64,000 bases of DNA, from the NCBI GenBank assembly GCA_036346225.1, contig JARFIW010000884.1, positions 4,760,501 to 4,824,500 of the forward strand, read 5' to 3'. A model generated the notes under the pieces. The model saw nothing but the letters and a program-made list of their open reading frames with translations, searched no databases and was not told the origin of the DNA. This DNA comes from Platerodrilus igneus (taxonomy: Eukaryota > Arthropoda > Insecta > Coleoptera > Lycidae). Position 1 is the stretch's first letter, and every line of letters begins with the position of its first letter. The translations under genes were made by a program, and so were the position numbers. Positions 45,465 to 57,040 of this stretch are shown here, piece by piece.

Positions 45465-47500
45465 ACATATTAAGGAAGTATGAAAGATATGAGGCGAGTA
45501 GATTAGCTGGAGATCATGGAAAAACCCCAGAATTCTACTTAACATACGTTAGTTTTGTTCATTATTATCTTATCTAAAACCGGAGCATACGATGTGGAGA
45601 CTTTGAAATGTTTTAATTTGTACTTCCACAAATCACCAATCTTTTCTTCATATTCAATCAACAAAATTACTCAAGATATCTAGTTAAATATAGTGACAAT
45701 CTCCAAAAAGTGGATGAGAATCACCCCGAATTAAAGGAGCAGTTTGAGAAATATTTTTTAGGATTAAAAGGAATAGTAAGTCTTTCTCCCGCCAACCAAT
45801 AGATCTGATGTTAGTCATGCGATAAATTCTATATCTGCACGACAACGGTAGTGTTAAAGCCACAGTATACGAGCAAAAATAATTATCCATGTTATGGAAA
45901 AATCTGGACTGAGGAATCGACAAGATGTTACATCAGGTCTGCAAAAAAGTTATATTGGTCAGTCGGCCAAACAATTGAAAACTTTAATTGCCAACATCAA
46001 ACAAAATGTCAATCCTTTCTCAAGCATATTATATAAGCAAAGTCTGTACCACATTTCCAATAGTCAGGTGGCAACAGCAAAAGTTTCAGAATTCCTTCGC
46101 AACGTTGTAAAGAATGGCAATGAACAAAAGGAAAAGTTTATCACAGAATGTGCTGCAGATGAAAAACGATTTGAAAAGGCAATAAGGAGAAATAAAATCT
46201 ACAGCTTTGTTGATTTACTAAAGAAAAAAGTTAATATGTCTGGAAAAATAGATGAAGTCTACATGTGACGCGACTTATTTGGAAGACTACTGGAAATTGC
46301 TTTAGAAAATTCAATAGATCTTACAAAAATTCTTAGCTATCCTCTAACTCCAGTTCCACTATCACTGTACCACATCGACGGAACTATGTGCAAGACTGAC
46401 AAATCTGTTCTCTTGAAATTACTGGAAAATAAAATTGATCAGTAAACACTACCACCTGTAGACGTCATAATTTATGATGGGTTTTTCATACTACACCTTA
46501 TGAGAGAGATTCCACTAACCTTTGGGAGAATTTCCCACAAATTTTATAAATTTTCACAGGAAACGCAGCGCGCACTATAATTATAACATTTGATCAGTAA
46601 TTCTCTTTATCTATAAAAGACAATGCGCTTACATTGCGTGGAACTAGCAGAAAGGAAGGATATCATATCAACGGTGAAGATTAAAAACGGCCTGCAGATT
46701 TTGGTTAAGAAATTAACAATATCGGCTTTAAAATGGCATTAGTAAATTTTATTGTGAATCATTAGAGAAATTCTGAAATGGCACCTTTCATGTAAAATAA
46801 AATAGCTTATATTAATCATAAATCATGCTTCCGATATAAAGAAATTAATGATACTATTGTGAGAACTGTGGTAGAAGATTTGGCATGCTCTTCACATAAG
46901 GAATCAGACACGAAAGTAATTTTTCATGTTTGTAAAGTGGAACGTGATTCAAATGTTGTCAAAAGATGTTCATACACAGATATTTTGATTCTAGCACTAG
47001 GCAACATGGAATATTTGAATGAGAATGTGAAAATTTGGTTGAAGGTTGGAGTTGGTAACCATGAGAGATGTATAAATGTGAACAAACTGTACGAAGCATT
47101 ACGACAAAATTTATGCCGGGCACTTCCAGGGTTTTGCACATTCACGGAATGTGATTTTAATCCTTCTTTTTTCAAAAAAAGCCAAAAACCGACCTTTTAC
47201 AATTTTACAAAACTCCACACAATTTATTGATGCCTTTTCGAAAATGTGCAACTATCCAGATATCGAAATCGATGATATTATTCCAGCTCTCAAAAAATAT
47301 ATTTATATGCCTGCAAACGATTAGGCATCGTGGATGAAGCACAATTAGCTTTGTTCAAGAAAGTGTTTCAGTCCAATGACATTGATGAACAGTTCGAAAT
47401 GGAATCTAAGAACTTCGATGGATCAGCATTACCACCATGCAAGTTGGAGTTGCGCCAACAAATCTTGTTCGGCCTTTCGCACCAACTCTGTAGGGCATAA
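45465..47500 (+). pseudogene. PIN/FEN1-like nuclease family gene, heavily decayed
   Basis: Protein-like sequence runs in order on the plus strand but is broken by stops and shifts. Surviving blocks include 45894-46268 (SQVATAKVSEFLRNVVKNGN, DEKRFEKAIRRNKIYSFVDL) and a stretch near 46340-46500 (LSYPLTPVPLSLYHIDGTMC). The block at 46859-47230 carries SHKESDTKVIFHVC, YTDILILALGNM and TECDFNPSFF. The last three carry spaced acidic residues (E/D-D, TD, CD) like the metal-binding core of PIN/XPG-type nucleases. The family is repeated and uncharacterised in insect genomes, to my knowledge often mobile-element linked. One of several such relics; no function is expected to remain. Confidence 0.5.
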
Positions 47501-47559
47501 AAGAGGAAATTTTTCTTATCTAATTTAGTATTCGATGGTAGTCAAAACAATGAATATGG

Positions 47560-48325
47560 ACTCTCATAAGGTGTTTGGTATCTCGCAGATTGTTAGTGGT
47601 AGAGTAAAACCTACAAATGAGCGGCTTGACTTGTGGCTGCTGTTAGAAAACCTGGACAATCACAACCACCTATTGAAAACAATAGCTATTTCGAAGAAGA
47701 AAAAGCCTTAGGGTGTATCGATTTACCCTATCAGATTACAGAAGCTTTCTGCGATAATATAATGCTAGTGAAAATACCCGACGCTGTGGATTGCAATGGT
47801 GAATTTAAAAATTGTGGTAAACTCCTTGTTAAGAAAGAGATGTGTGGAGTTTTTAATAGTTACTTGCTTGGGTAGTTCTCGAAATTTGTATCTGTTAGGC
47901 ATGGAGTAAAAGCTAAACCCGCATTGCTACTACAATGTGAAAACAACGAAACTCGTGGATAAAATAGATTATTGAAAAAATAGATCTCGAAAGTTGAAAG
48001 TATTAACAAAAAATATACAAATCCAATATGTATTCCGTACAAAGTGAAACTAGCAGCTGTTAAGTTAGAGGTTTTGTTGTATGAACTGCGGACATATAGG
48101 ACCAGCTCGAAAGAGATAATTACTGTCTATACTATATTTGGATATAACCCAAGATTTTAGCAAGATATTTAACAAAGAGGAAATTGTCGAATACTTAACG
48201 AATAATTTTAACTTTACCTGACATACAGAACACGCTAATGCAATTTTGGATAATGATGAAACAGCTGATAAAGGTTGCTTAACGTGGGTTGATTCCATTA
48301 ATCTCTTTAAGTTATGTAACAAATA
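47560..48325 (+). pseudogene. coding-like debris, family not recognised
   Basis: A clean frame at 47633-47875 (80 codons; EEKALGCIDLPYQITEAFCD, then GKLLVKKEMCGVF) is followed by scattered protein-like pieces. One near 48070-48320 contains MNCGHIGPARKR, FNKEEIVEYLTNNFNF and TADKGCLTWVDSINLFKL, ending in a stop. The pieces may be the tail of the preceding gene or a separate mobile-element gene. No function assigned. Confidence 0.3.
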
Positions 48326-48329
48326 ACTA

Positions 48330-51300
48330 GTCCAGTCAATTAAGAGAGAGGGGAATAGATCATTTTAAAGCCACTGGAAAAATTTATACATATCTGGCGT
48401 ACATAATGTTTCTGCATTTTACAGTTTGTTACGTTTACTTTTTCACCTAAATTAAATACCCTTTTTCCCCTGGTTAAGTCATTACACGCTCGAATAAATT
48501 CCATTTCTGTTTTTAAATTCTCCAACAATACTCTATATAGTGTACCTGTTTAATATAAGCCCACTTAACATAATTTAAACTCAAATCCACTTTGCTTTTA
48601 AAACGAAAATTTACTCGATAAATTAAATAGTCAATACCTTGTTCTAGGTATCCGGTAATTTGTTAAACATTTCGATAACGTAGGATTGCTTTCTCTGGTG
48701 TTTCCCGTTTAAAGACTTGTCGAAATAATACATCCTACTATTATTTAAAAGCGTGTTTTTCAGTTTTGCTAACCGTGCTTCGATAACGCAAGGATTGCAG
48801 TTTGAACTCGTGTTATTTGAACCCATGTTGAATTTGATTCTGCAGCTTGTGCGTTGAAATATTTTTTACATTTTGCCTCACTGTACCTTAAAAGCAATGC
48901 ACGTTTTTTGTTTAACAAGTAGTACGTATCTTGCGTGTATTGCTTTTAGCTGGAGGCCAAATTGGTTTTTTTTATATAGGCCCAACTGTTCGTTGACGTA
49001 GACCAACTGCTTTTGTCTGTAGACCAATTGCTTTTGTCTGTAGACCGCTGCTGCAGTTACGGTGGTAGAGTAAATGGATCCTGACTACCATGGCGTTGCT
49101 GTTCTGACTCGCACCCGACGGCTTGCAAGCGAAGTATTCAGACACATACAGGTATACAACTTGTTTTCTTTTGTGTATATCAAGGGCATATTCCGTATCA
49201 GCGTTTGGTGTAGTTACGTGATATGAAACGTGACACTGTAGGACTATTGCTTGTTGATGCGAATCGATATTATCGCTCTACAGGTGTGATGTACCATTGT
49301 TAAAAATGTTTGACAGACACACCCTTATTCTTTTCTACTGATTGGTTTATTTTACAAACGGTATTATGTACAATTTAAAAAAAACGCTTGACAAAAGTTC
49401 TCACATGTTTATTTACTACTGATTAATTTTATTTTGTGTAAAATACGAGATGCGCACTTCGTATCTACAGTACTAAATTGTTCATATCACATAATTGTTT
49501 GCTTTGAAATAGTAACGCTTAATTTATTGCATTTGCTTGTTTGTACAGAATTCTTTATTTATTTTTTATTTGTTAATAGATAATCATGGGTGACGTGCTT
49601 TTTTTGTTTTCTTTGTATGTAGGTGAATCCCCCCACTCTCCGCGTTTGGTAGTTAGCCTGGTATTTACTTTTTTCCAGCTACGTCTAGGTACGTAGCAAG
49701 TTAATAACCGAGGAATGCATTTCTATGTCGGCGCTCTTGCAGAATAAGAATGAGCATAAGGCTGTGTATATTTTAAATGAATTTTATAAAACTCAGTTTA
49801 CTAAGGTGTACGATGCAAGAGAGGCCTAGAAACAATAATACATGTTAATTCCTTTTAACGGAATATTTTTAACTTGCTTGCCTACGGAAGAGCATTTTGC
49901 AAAATTTAGAACTAATATAGTATTACAACGTATAATGGTCATCCACTCTCGAAAGTGGAAGACTTAAGTTTTTTCGAATGCCTGGAGAAACAAAGAGAAT
50001 GAATTCTTTGCAGAAGAATAAACAGAACAAATCGAAAAAAATCTAATGCAGGAAGAAAGAGGTTGTGTACACATTACAAAGTACCGAAAACTGGAGCAAA
50101 TAGATGGATAAACAGAATTTGTTATTGCTGGAATTTAAAAAAAAAAGAGTATCGCAATAAAGTCCGTTACTTCCAATTCGAAAAAATCAAGACCATGTAC
50201 GTATTCAAGAAGAAATTATAGATCTAAATTATAAAATACGAATTAAATTAGATAAGTTAAAAAATAACTTTGAATAAAAAAATCCATGATAAAATAAAAA
50301 TCTTACACGTGCTACATTAAAGCAGGTAATACATATTTTACACTATCTGCAGCAACATCTTCCACAATCTCAATAGGCATAATTATTTAGGGATCGAGGC
50401 TAATTAATACACATAACATTGGTTTCGAGGTAGTAAGACAACGCGTAACTATTGGTAGCAAACTCTATCCGTTTACGCTAAAGGAAATTGCCCCATTATG
50501 CGAGACATACGCTGGGATTGGGAGAAAAACAAGCTAGAATTAGAGGAAATGAATGCAGAAAAAAGCAAAAGCTGGACTAAATTGGAATGAACTGAGGCAA
50601 TACGAGAACAACACAAAGATGTGTTAAACAAAAAACATCTTATTAGAAACAAATGAGAAAGAATTTTATGTGACGGCGAATTGATTTTGTTACATCTTGA
50701 TTTTACAAGCTATATGCGTTTGAGGTTAATAAAATAAACCCTTTCAGTTATGTGGGCGTTTTTGCAGAAAGGAGAGGTACTAAATTGATATTATATTTTA
50801 AAGATTTTTCTAAGAACGTATTTATCAAAATGGCAGATGACATAGACGAACTGAAGAAGGTGGGGGTCTGCTAACTTGGCGTACATCACACGTAAAGAGG
50901 TTTCCCTCAACATTGTGTCTTTACCTAGTAAAAAATCTTTCGGATCATTTAAAACCGGGGGGGTCTTACAACCTATAATGATCATATATTCCCAAAAGTG
51001 GTGGACATACACCTATACAACGGTGTGTAGGAAAATCAGAATTGCTCCAATACCAGTAAGAGAAAATCGAGCAAGCCAAGAAGATACGTAGGCGGGGGGT
51101 AGTTAGAGAGGTTTGACTAAAAAATTGCAATAAGCTGCAATAATTATACGAAGAAATGGATCTGATTGTTAATAGAATCAAAGACTTTATGTATAGAAAC
51201 AAACTTCGGTATACTTTGCAATTAGAAAATCTTGGCAGTTTCTATGTATCCAATTATTGTTTAGAAAAAGAAATAGAAAGTTGGGCATCAATTTTAATCA

Positions 51301-51375
51301 AATTTAATTCCGAGCAAACATAATGAAAGTACAGTTTTCTGTGTATAACTGGTACTACAATTAAGTTTTATTATC
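48330..51375. other. no gene recognised; small tandem repeat
   Basis: Three ~21-bp units around GTAGACCAA(C/T)TGCTTTTGTCT lie at about 48997-49055. Weakly coding-like text occurs on the plus strand at about 49725-50280 and 50500-50870, with many stops and no recognised family. Confidence 0.45.
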
Positions 51376-51377
51376 AT

Positions 51378-51522
51378 GAGGTCGGGTGACCATGTGGTCA
51401 AGTAGTCATGCGGACAGGTGGCCATGTAGACAGGTGATCATGAAGTCATCATGTCATCATGTCATGCCATACGGTCAGGTGGTCATACGACTTGGGATTA
51501 TATGGTCAAGTGGCCATGTGGA
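51378..51522. repeat. minisatellite built on GGTCATGTGGTCA-like units
   Basis: About a dozen imperfect 9-12 bp units of the form (A)GGTGGCCATGTAGAC / GGTCAAGTGG, clearly different from the AT-rich surroundings. Confidence 0.75.
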
Positions 51523-51754
51523 AAATTTAATAAAATTATAACAACTCTTAATAAAGTTTGTTTCCTTATTTGTAACGTCGATACTAGCAAAAACATTATG
51601 AATAAATTTTAATATCATTATTGTGTGTTTATTGTTAGGCGATTCTACATTAAAATAAGGAGTTAGGTAGTCGAAAAAATGGCGTAGTTAAAAATGGAAG
51701 TCCTTTAATGGTGCGTGTGATTCCAAATGTTCGACAGGTACTTATATCGATTGA

Positions 51755-51955
51755 CTCGGTAGTCTACTGCATAAGGCATTCGCTTTGCATGCAGGCGGCC
51801 AAGTTTGAATTCGTTTAAATGAAATTTTTTTCTCTAAGAACAAAAGTGACGTAGCTATGTGGAAATGTATATACAGGATGGACCAAAAGTGTATATATAC
51901 ACAGTAAGCCAAAAATCATGACGTAAGAAAAAATATCAAAGTGACTGGTATAGAA
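51755..51955 (+). mobile_element. tRNA-Ala-like SINE (family B), copy 2
   Basis: Same order as the copy at 3265: a degraded head with GCTTTGCATGC, then TTTTCTCTAAGAA, GTGACGTAGCTATG, GTATATACAGGAT and AAAAGTG. The B box has decayed (AGTTTGAATTC). Only about one unit of the 3' ~31-bp repeat is left. A GA-rich array follows. Confidence 0.75.
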
Positions 51956-52165
51956 GACAGAATAGATTCGAGGAGGACGGAGGATGGAGGAGAATGGTGG
52001 AGATTAGAGGAGGACGGAGGAGGTTGGAGAAAGACAGATGAAGTTGTAGTAGGACGGAGGTGATTGTAGGAGGACGAAAAAGTTGAATGAGGGCGGAGGA
52101 GGTTTGTAGGATGACGGAGAAGGTGGGAGGAGTACGGAGGAGGAAAATGAAGGAAGGAGGAGAGC
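51956..52165 (+). repeat. GA-rich array following SINE family B
   Basis: Repeats of GGAGGACGGAGGAGGTTG-like 15-18 bp units, more than twice as long as the array after copy 1. The antisense open frame here is proline/serine low-complexity and not a gene. Confidence 0.85.
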
Positions 52166-52169
52166 GGCG

Positions 52170-53840
52170 CTACGGCGGTGGCGTTGCACTAGGAACCCCC
52201 ATCTTCACTACTGATGTGAACTGACTATACATTTACATTAAAGGCATAACATGCACAGGAATATCTAAGTGTGCGTATATATATTGCAAATGTCTTTAAC
52301 ACTAAAACTGAAAGTACTTTAGTTTGTATAGTTGCGGAACGAGTTCTATGTTGAAGAATTGTATGTTGAGGCTTCACGGCGAAGACCGTGGTCTGGTGTC
52401 ATGTAAGCAATGCTATCCTTGGGTGTAAGTAACCCTGACCCGGGCTACACTGAATGCAATGCGGTACCTCATGGAGCTGATTTTTAATCCTAAACCAATC
52501 GAACTAAATTTAATGCACGTTCACATTAAGTCTTATTATCTCTGAAAACGTTGAGTTCTTTTGTATTCAAAATGTTATGCGTTTCTTCAACGAAATTTAA
52601 TAAGGAATCGATAAAAAGGTAGAAAATGTAAATTGAATTATTGGTTTAGAAAAATACAAGTAGGGTAATTGGTACCCACATACTGCTAAATTTGAATATT
52701 AAATTTTAGGTACAGAAATATTTCGAGTATTGTTGGGGTAGCGAGGAATATAAATCTTTTAACTACTTTAACATTTTGTACATTCGAAATAGTAAAGTCC
52801 ATACACCAGTTTCTTGCCTAGTTTTGCATTGTTTTATCAGAACAATTTCTTATATCAATGTATTAGACAAATTTGAACATCCTGTAGATTATATATAGAT
52901 ATAGGATCTTATACTAAATTAAAAGTAAGCGGAACAAGAATCTTGGCCAGTTTTAACAGCATTGTTAAATTAAATGTGTTTGATTTAGGACAGTAAACAT
53001 AAATAAACTGATTCTAAGAGCACACTTAAATTAAGAACTTTATTGTAATCTAAATGTAATTATTATAATTGTCAAGTTTTGGTCGACTATAACCTGGCGG
53101 CTTCTTTGGGTCCACTACAACGCAGGCATTAAAATAATAATTTGCTGTAATTAAGAAAATATTGATCTTGTTAACAGCTTTTAACTTTCGAAAGAGCAGC
53201 AGTTACAAACTAGAGAATTCTTTTGTGATCGTACTGCACCAGGAAATTGATGGCATCGTGTTATTATGCTTGGCTGTTGTAACCAGGAAGTGTAGTGTGT
53301 AATAGCCAGCCTTTTCATTTAAAATGGTCGACCCATATTCGTGTCACAATTTTTGGTTGCGCATTATCGCGAATACTTTCTGATGAGCGAGTAAAAAAAG
53401 GTGATCTTTAACTCGCCTTATTACTAATACAAAGCTATAAAATTCCTTGATGTTATGCATTACAATAGATGACTAATTCGTATGTTTTAAGCATATTTAT
53501 ACTACAAAAAACTCAAAGTTATGTAAGAGGTGGTAAATGGTTGCATCGCACTTTAATGCAAAAGTCAAAAGATGTAGTTGCTCAAATCTAATGAATAAGA
53601 ATAAATATCTACTTATTATTTTAACATTAAGATATGCATTTGCTGAAGGACGAGATCGTACAGATTTCATAGAATCGAGGAGGGCTTTAAAATTCGATTT
53701 TCAATACCCTAGAGCTGCGGTTCTTAACTTTTTTAAGCCGCGATCCAAATTTGAGAAATATGTTGAAGCTGAAACCCAAAAAACCAAATTTTTCACTTCC
53801 TTTATTTAGATCATACTTAAAAAATTTTCTTCAATATTAC
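52170..53840. other. no gene recognised
   Basis: Nothing supported. The open frame at 53537-53809 runs up to the LINE fragment and shows no family. Confidence 0.55.
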
Positions 53841-53845
53841 AACGA

Positions 53846-55052
53846 TTTAGAATCTAAACCGGTAAATGCCGTAATAATACAAGTATACATGCCCACCTCT
53901 AGCTACAGTGAAGAAGAGGTAGAGGCGATCTACAAAAACATCGAAGACATACTTAAGATACGTAAAAGAACATGAAAATTTAATAATTACGGGGGATTTT
54001 AATGCAGTGGTAAGTGAGGGTAGGGAAGGAGCGGTAGTAGGTTTATATAGTATGAGAAACGACAGGGGTAATAGGCTGGTAGAGTTTTGCGACAAGAACA
54101 ATTTAATCATCACAAACACATTATTTCAATATCATGCTAGAAGACGATATACGTGGAAGATGCCAGGAGATATAGGAAGATATCAAATAGATTACATTCT
54201 TGTTAAACAACGGTTTAGGAATCAAGTAAAAGACTGTAGAAGCTACTCAGAAGCAGATATAGACACTGACGACAACATCGTAATTATGAAGGCCGCACTT
54301 AAATTTAAAAATTTGAAAAAAAGAAACGGAAAAGGACAATTTGGCTTGGACAAACTAAAAGATAAGGATATTCAAGAAAGATTCTAAAAAAGCCAAATGA
54401 ATTGCTGAAAGATATCGGGAAAGTTTCTTATCCTAAGGAAGTAGAAACAGAATGAAATAACATTAAATCCAGCTTAGACATGGCGGCCAGAGATATTCTG
54501 GGGTATACATAAAAAGAATACAAGAAACCATGGATAACAAAGGATATCCTGAATTTAATAGAAGAATGACGAAAATACAAAAATAGATCAAACGGAACAG
54601 GAAAACAGAGATACAAAGCCATAAAATGGAAAATTATTAGCAAATGCAGAAAAGCTAAAGAACGATGGATTGATGAAAATGGAAATAGGAAAAACAGACG
54701 AAGCATGCAAACTAATTAGAATATTTTTTTAGGGATATAAAACCATATAGCAATAATATATGGCACGCGGGAGGAAACGTCATTATTGAAAATGTAGACA
54801 AAGGGGTTATATGGCAAGAATATATAGGGAATTTATATGCAGGAAAAGGAACTAACAGCATTAGAACAGGAATTAGGCACGAAAATGATGACTTGAAATA
54901 TTCTATACTTAGAGATGAGTCTGAATTAGCATTGAAGGGTCTGAAAAATGGTAAGGCGCTAGGTACAGACAAGGTGCAAGCAGAAACTCTAAAAGCCGCT
55001 GGACAAGCAGTACCAGAATATGTCTTTCAATTTGTGAGCTATATGTATGAGA
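53846..55052 (+). pseudogene. LINE family 1, copy 3, truncated at both ends
   Basis: Matches the interior of the LINE at 61.3 kb from mid-endonuclease (LESKPVNAVIIQVYMPTSSY) to the start of the RT (FQFVSYMYE). The endonuclease block 54007-54387 is open (ARRRYTWKMPGDIGRYQIDY). The catalytic DHN is changed to DDN in TDDNIVI. Frameshifts near 53970 and 54385 and stops further on break it. All later RT motifs are absent: homology stops at 55052. Since LINEs copy from the 3' end, loss of the 3' half needs a later deletion or rearrangement. Confidence 0.88.
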
Positions 55053-55055
55053 AAA

Positions 55056-55528
55056 TGTAATGAATGTATTTTGTTTTAAATAAAATTGTGTTGAACTGAC
55101 ACTATTCTATGCTATTTACGGCGAATGGAAAGAACATTTCCTAATGCATCATTATGTACAGAAAATTTATCCAGTATTTAAATTGAGGGCTTCGTTGATA
55201 AATGCAATAGGTTTGTATTTAATCTCTTAGTAATGAAAACTCGTTTTTGTTAAGTATAGAAAATTATTTACACACACACGAAAATATGCTTTAAAATTAC
55301 ATGAGACTTCTTTTTGGTCTACATGAAAATATGTTACGCTTTGCTTTTATATCTACACAGGAGAAATTTAATCATATAACTAATAAAAACTTTATCTTTT
55401 AATGGCAATACAGAGTGGAAAGATGACTATTCGGAAATTTCAATTTTTTCCATTTTCTTCAATTTAGGTGGGTTTTAATTATGGAATTTAGGTTTCCATG
55501 ACTTAACGTGACCTCTGTAACACATCAG
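55056..55528. other. no recognised feature
   Basis: AT-rich spacer. Confidence 0.5.

Positions 55529-55592
<64 letters not shown>
55529..55592. repeat. (AT)n tract 10
   Basis: Left border of the foldback element; the longest pure tract in the window. Confidence 0.95.
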
Positions 55593-55593
<1 letters not shown>

Positions 55594-56880
55594 CTTTGGA
55601 ATATGTTGATATTGGGGGATTCAGTCTATATTTATTAAGAATTATAACTTCTTTTTTTTTATTCGAGCTTTCGAAAATTTATTATTTTCTTCGTCAGGAA
55701 AACTAAAGGTACATAATATAAATGTTAACAATTAATATTAAGGTTACTTACGAATAATGAAGGTTTAACAATTTATAATAAGGTATAGCATCTAAAAGTT
55801 TTATGTGAGATTATGTATAAAATAAATTAGGTAATAATTATTAGATTAAAAATTAATTTGACAGGATTTTGAAATATAACATATGTGTGTAAGTGTGTCC
55901 TAGATTATAGTAGAATCAATTGTGTGCAGTTCAAGTAAGATATCTGAGTACAAGTATCAAAAGATTTTATAAATTATGTTAAGTTGATGTTAAGTGTTAA
56001 ATCGATTTTTATGTTTTTTAGATTTTTGAATGACGGTTAGTAGATGTGAATAAATGTTGTTGAGATTTTGTGTATCAGTTTTTTTGTTTAAAGCTGTGTT
56101 TGTTAAGGAAATGCCAATCATTTCTAAGAATATTCTTTTTTTATAATTATCAACGAGCTTCGTTCGTTTATGAAATCTATTTGTCTGTGTGTCTGTCTGT
56201 CTGTGTGTCCGAGACCTTTTTAATGGTCGGACATCAATGTGTGATACATCAATCGATTCAGCTCGGTGTCCAGAGCTTAAGTTTTGATGTCAGTTAAAAT
56301 CGGGCCATGGGGACGCCGAGCCCCCGGAAAAATCCACAGGGATAATTAAAATTTTAAATAAGTTTAAAATCAATATGCGACACATATTTGAACAATTTAT
56401 GGCATTTCATGCCAATTATTCCAATATTATAGACATTGTTTAAACTTAAATTTTGATTACCGAAAATAATTAGATTCATATAAAAAAAATTTCTTATCTT
56501 ATTGATGAGAACTAATATATAGCTTTTAAAATATTTATTCAATAAAATAAAATATATTAAAATGTCTCTTTTGTTGTTTATAAATTTTTGTTTTTATCTG
56601 AATACTTATAATTATTACAACATAATAATTTTAATTTCTTTAATTTGTTTTAAAGTAAATCTACATTTGGAAGTTCGTTGCGACAATGCCTTGCATTTTC
56701 AACTTGTTTTCATTGAAGATTATTTTAGTGTCATTATAATTGATTTTGTGACCAGTTTCAATAGCATGGGAAGCTAGTGCGCATGTTTTGTTATTATTTC
56801 TACAATTACTTTTATGAGCGTTATAATTCTTAATAAATATAGACTGAATCCCCCAATATCAACATATTCCAAAGTTATAT
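55590..56880. mobile_element. foldback element with ~59-bp ends and hammerhead-like motif
   Basis: The left end 55590-55648 is the exact reverse complement of 56820-56878. Just inside the left end, the minus strand (55697-55661) reads CTGACGA, hairpin GAAAA/TTTTC, GAAA, GCTC, GAAT, the same layout as in the palindrome at 37.8 kb. The 1.17-kb interior has no recognised gene and includes a (TGTC)n microsatellite at 56183-56210. (AT)n tracts lie outside both ends. Confidence 0.7.
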
Positions 56881-56901
56881 ATTTTACAGTCAATATTAAC
56901 C

Positions 56902-56904
<3 letters not shown>

Positions 56905-56946
<42 letters not shown>
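56905..56946. repeat. (AT)n tract 11
   Basis: Right border of the foldback; followed at once by a GCTGTG sequence as at 41598. Confidence 0.95.
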
Positions 56947-56948
<2 letters not shown>

Positions 56949-57040
56949 CTGTGAAATGCTCCTTTGAATGCGGGAACTGGCTCCTTTCAACAAAAAAATT
57001 CTAGTCCCACCGATTGGGCGTCATAAACTGTTGTGATCCT
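56947..57040 (-). promoter_or_regulatory. LTR-end/primer-binding-site module
   Basis: CCCACCGATTGGGCGTCATAA at 57006-57025 followed by CTGTTGTGAT is, on the minus strand, an LTR end (ATCACAACAG) followed by a tRNA-Lys-like PBS. It is the same module as in the array at 41.6-41.85 kb, here as a single copy with a degraded GCTGTG start before it. Confidence 0.5.

Noticed and set aside
52004..52189. Proline/serine-rich small protein on the minus strand
   Set aside because: Translation of the GA-rich array; low complexity.
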